Assembly: GCA_021813225.1 (NCBI GenBank) | Contig: JAKALH010000141.1 | Span: 1-7,141, forward strand | DNA: 7,141 bases | Direction of reading: 5' to 3' | From: Chloroflexota bacterium | Lineage (GTDB): Bacteria > Chloroflexota > Anaerolineae > J036 > Brachytrichaceae | In this document: piece by piece, positions 6,847 through 7,141 of the stretch | Layout: every line of letters begins with the position of its first letter | How positions within the stretch are numbered: position 1 is the first letter of the stretch | The notes under the pieces: model-generated | Told to the model about the DNA's origin: nothing | The model's database searches: none | The model's input: only the letters and a program-made list of their open reading frames with translations | Made by a program: the position numbers and the translations under genes

Positions 6847-6880
6847 AACCCGCTTTCACCCGAAAGCGGGTTTCTTGTTC
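6847..6880 (+). terminator. Rho-independent terminator after the membrane-protein gene
   Basis: An 11-bp perfect stem (AACCCGCTTTC at 6847-6857 with GAAAGCGGGTT at 6862-6872) and a 4-nt ACCC loop is followed by a T-rich run (TTTCTTGTT). It starts 28 nt after the stop codon and separates this gene from recJ. Confidence 0.9.
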
Positions 6881-6893
6881 TCAGGCAGCCGAT

Positions 6894-6917
6894 ATGACCG
6901 TCCAGTTCAATTCATGA
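6894..6917 (+). other. Possible 7-codon upstream reading frame coupled to recJ
   Basis: ATG at 6894 opens a frame encoding MTVQFNS whose TGA (6915-6917) overlaps the recJ ATG in an ATGA junction. recJ has no Shine-Dalgarno, so termination and restart could feed it. The upstream ATG itself has no convincing ribosome-binding site, and an open frame this short can arise by chance. Confidence 0.25.
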
Positions 6918-7141
6918 GCAATCCGGCACGCATGGAATGGGTCGTCGCCGAGCGCGCGCCGGATGAATTCCTGCGCGCATTCCCCGGCACGCATCCGCTG
7001 GTTGCGCAGGTGCTGTGGGCGCGCGGCTATCGCGACGCCGCCGCAGCAGGCGCTTTCCTGTCCGAGGACGCCGCTCCGCCCGACCCGTTCGCGCTGCCCG
7101 ATATGCAGCCCGCCGTCGAGCGCCTGCTGCGCGCCATCGCT
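6914..7141 (+). CDS. recJ: Single-stranded-DNA-specific exonuclease RecJ, N-terminal part (cut by right edge)
   Basis: Seventy-six codons are visible, open to the window end. The segment HPLVAQVLWARGYRDAAAAG (27-46) followed by AFLSEDAAPPDPFALPDM (47-64) and a helix AVERLLRAIA matches the RecJ N-terminal region: a short helical lead, the 'RG...A..FL' block and the 'DPF.LPDM..A' block that precede the DHH catalytic domain. RecJ is a 5'-3' exonuclease on single-stranded DNA acting in recombination and repair. The metal-binding DHH motifs lie beyond the edge, so activity cannot be judged. The start at 6914 is favoured over the in-frame ATG at 6932 because it overlaps the upstream stop; neither has a Shine-Dalgarno. 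A strong terminator lies just upstream, so a promoter should fall in about 6875-6913, but none is clear. Confidence 0.82.
   Translation, partial: MSNPARMEWVVAERAPDEFLRAFPGTHPLVAQVLWARGYRDAAAAGAFLSEDAAPPDPFALPDMQPAVERLLRAIA

Overview
The window is GC-rich, gene-dense bacterial DNA with six genes. Four lie on the minus strand in the left 6.4 kb and two on the plus strand at the right end; the two outermost genes are cut by the window edges. A bacterial XPB-type helicase beside a SWIM zinc-finger gene, a homodimeric 2-oxoacid dehydrogenase E1 and very short 5' leaders fit a member of Chloroflexota best. That assignment is an inference from gene content; the window holds no rRNA or other phylogenetic marker that settles it.

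Layout: (1) 1-1010, minus: 5' part of a SWIM zinc-finger protein with a SAP-like helix motif. (2) 1007-2857, minus: a complete XPB/Ssl2-family superfamily 2 helicase whose stop overlaps the SWIM gene's start in an ATGA junction, so the two form a coupled unit. (3) 2938-5385, minus: an 815-residue thiamine-diphosphate enzyme of the AceE/homodimeric E1 type. (4) 5417-6379, minus: fmt, methionyl-tRNA formyltransferase. (5) 6492-6818, plus: a small three-helix membrane protein (DUF4870/Tic20-like) with its own promoter, a strong Shine-Dalgarno and a perfect intrinsic terminator. (6) 6914 to the edge, plus: the N-terminal end of RecJ.

The minus-strand genes appear to be transcribed separately: fmt, E1 and the helicase each have a promoter-like element ending 6 to 11 nt before the ATG and no convincing Shine-Dalgarno, which suggests leaderless or nearly leaderless mRNAs. 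The plus-strand membrane-protein gene has a conventional leader instead. The helicase start region is the most structured non-coding stretch: its start codon sits in the loop of a 7-bp inverted repeat, and three GAAC/GTTC half-sites recur there at exactly 12-bp spacing, one of them overlapping the -10.

Functionally the window mixes DNA processing (XPB helicase with its SWIM partner, RecJ), translation initiation (fmt) and central carbon metabolism (E1). The helicase-SWIM pair is the best candidate for an under-described system. The other genes look like ordinary chromosomal content. I saw no mobile element, tRNA, rRNA or CRISPR array, and no gene-free stretch longer than about 115 bases.
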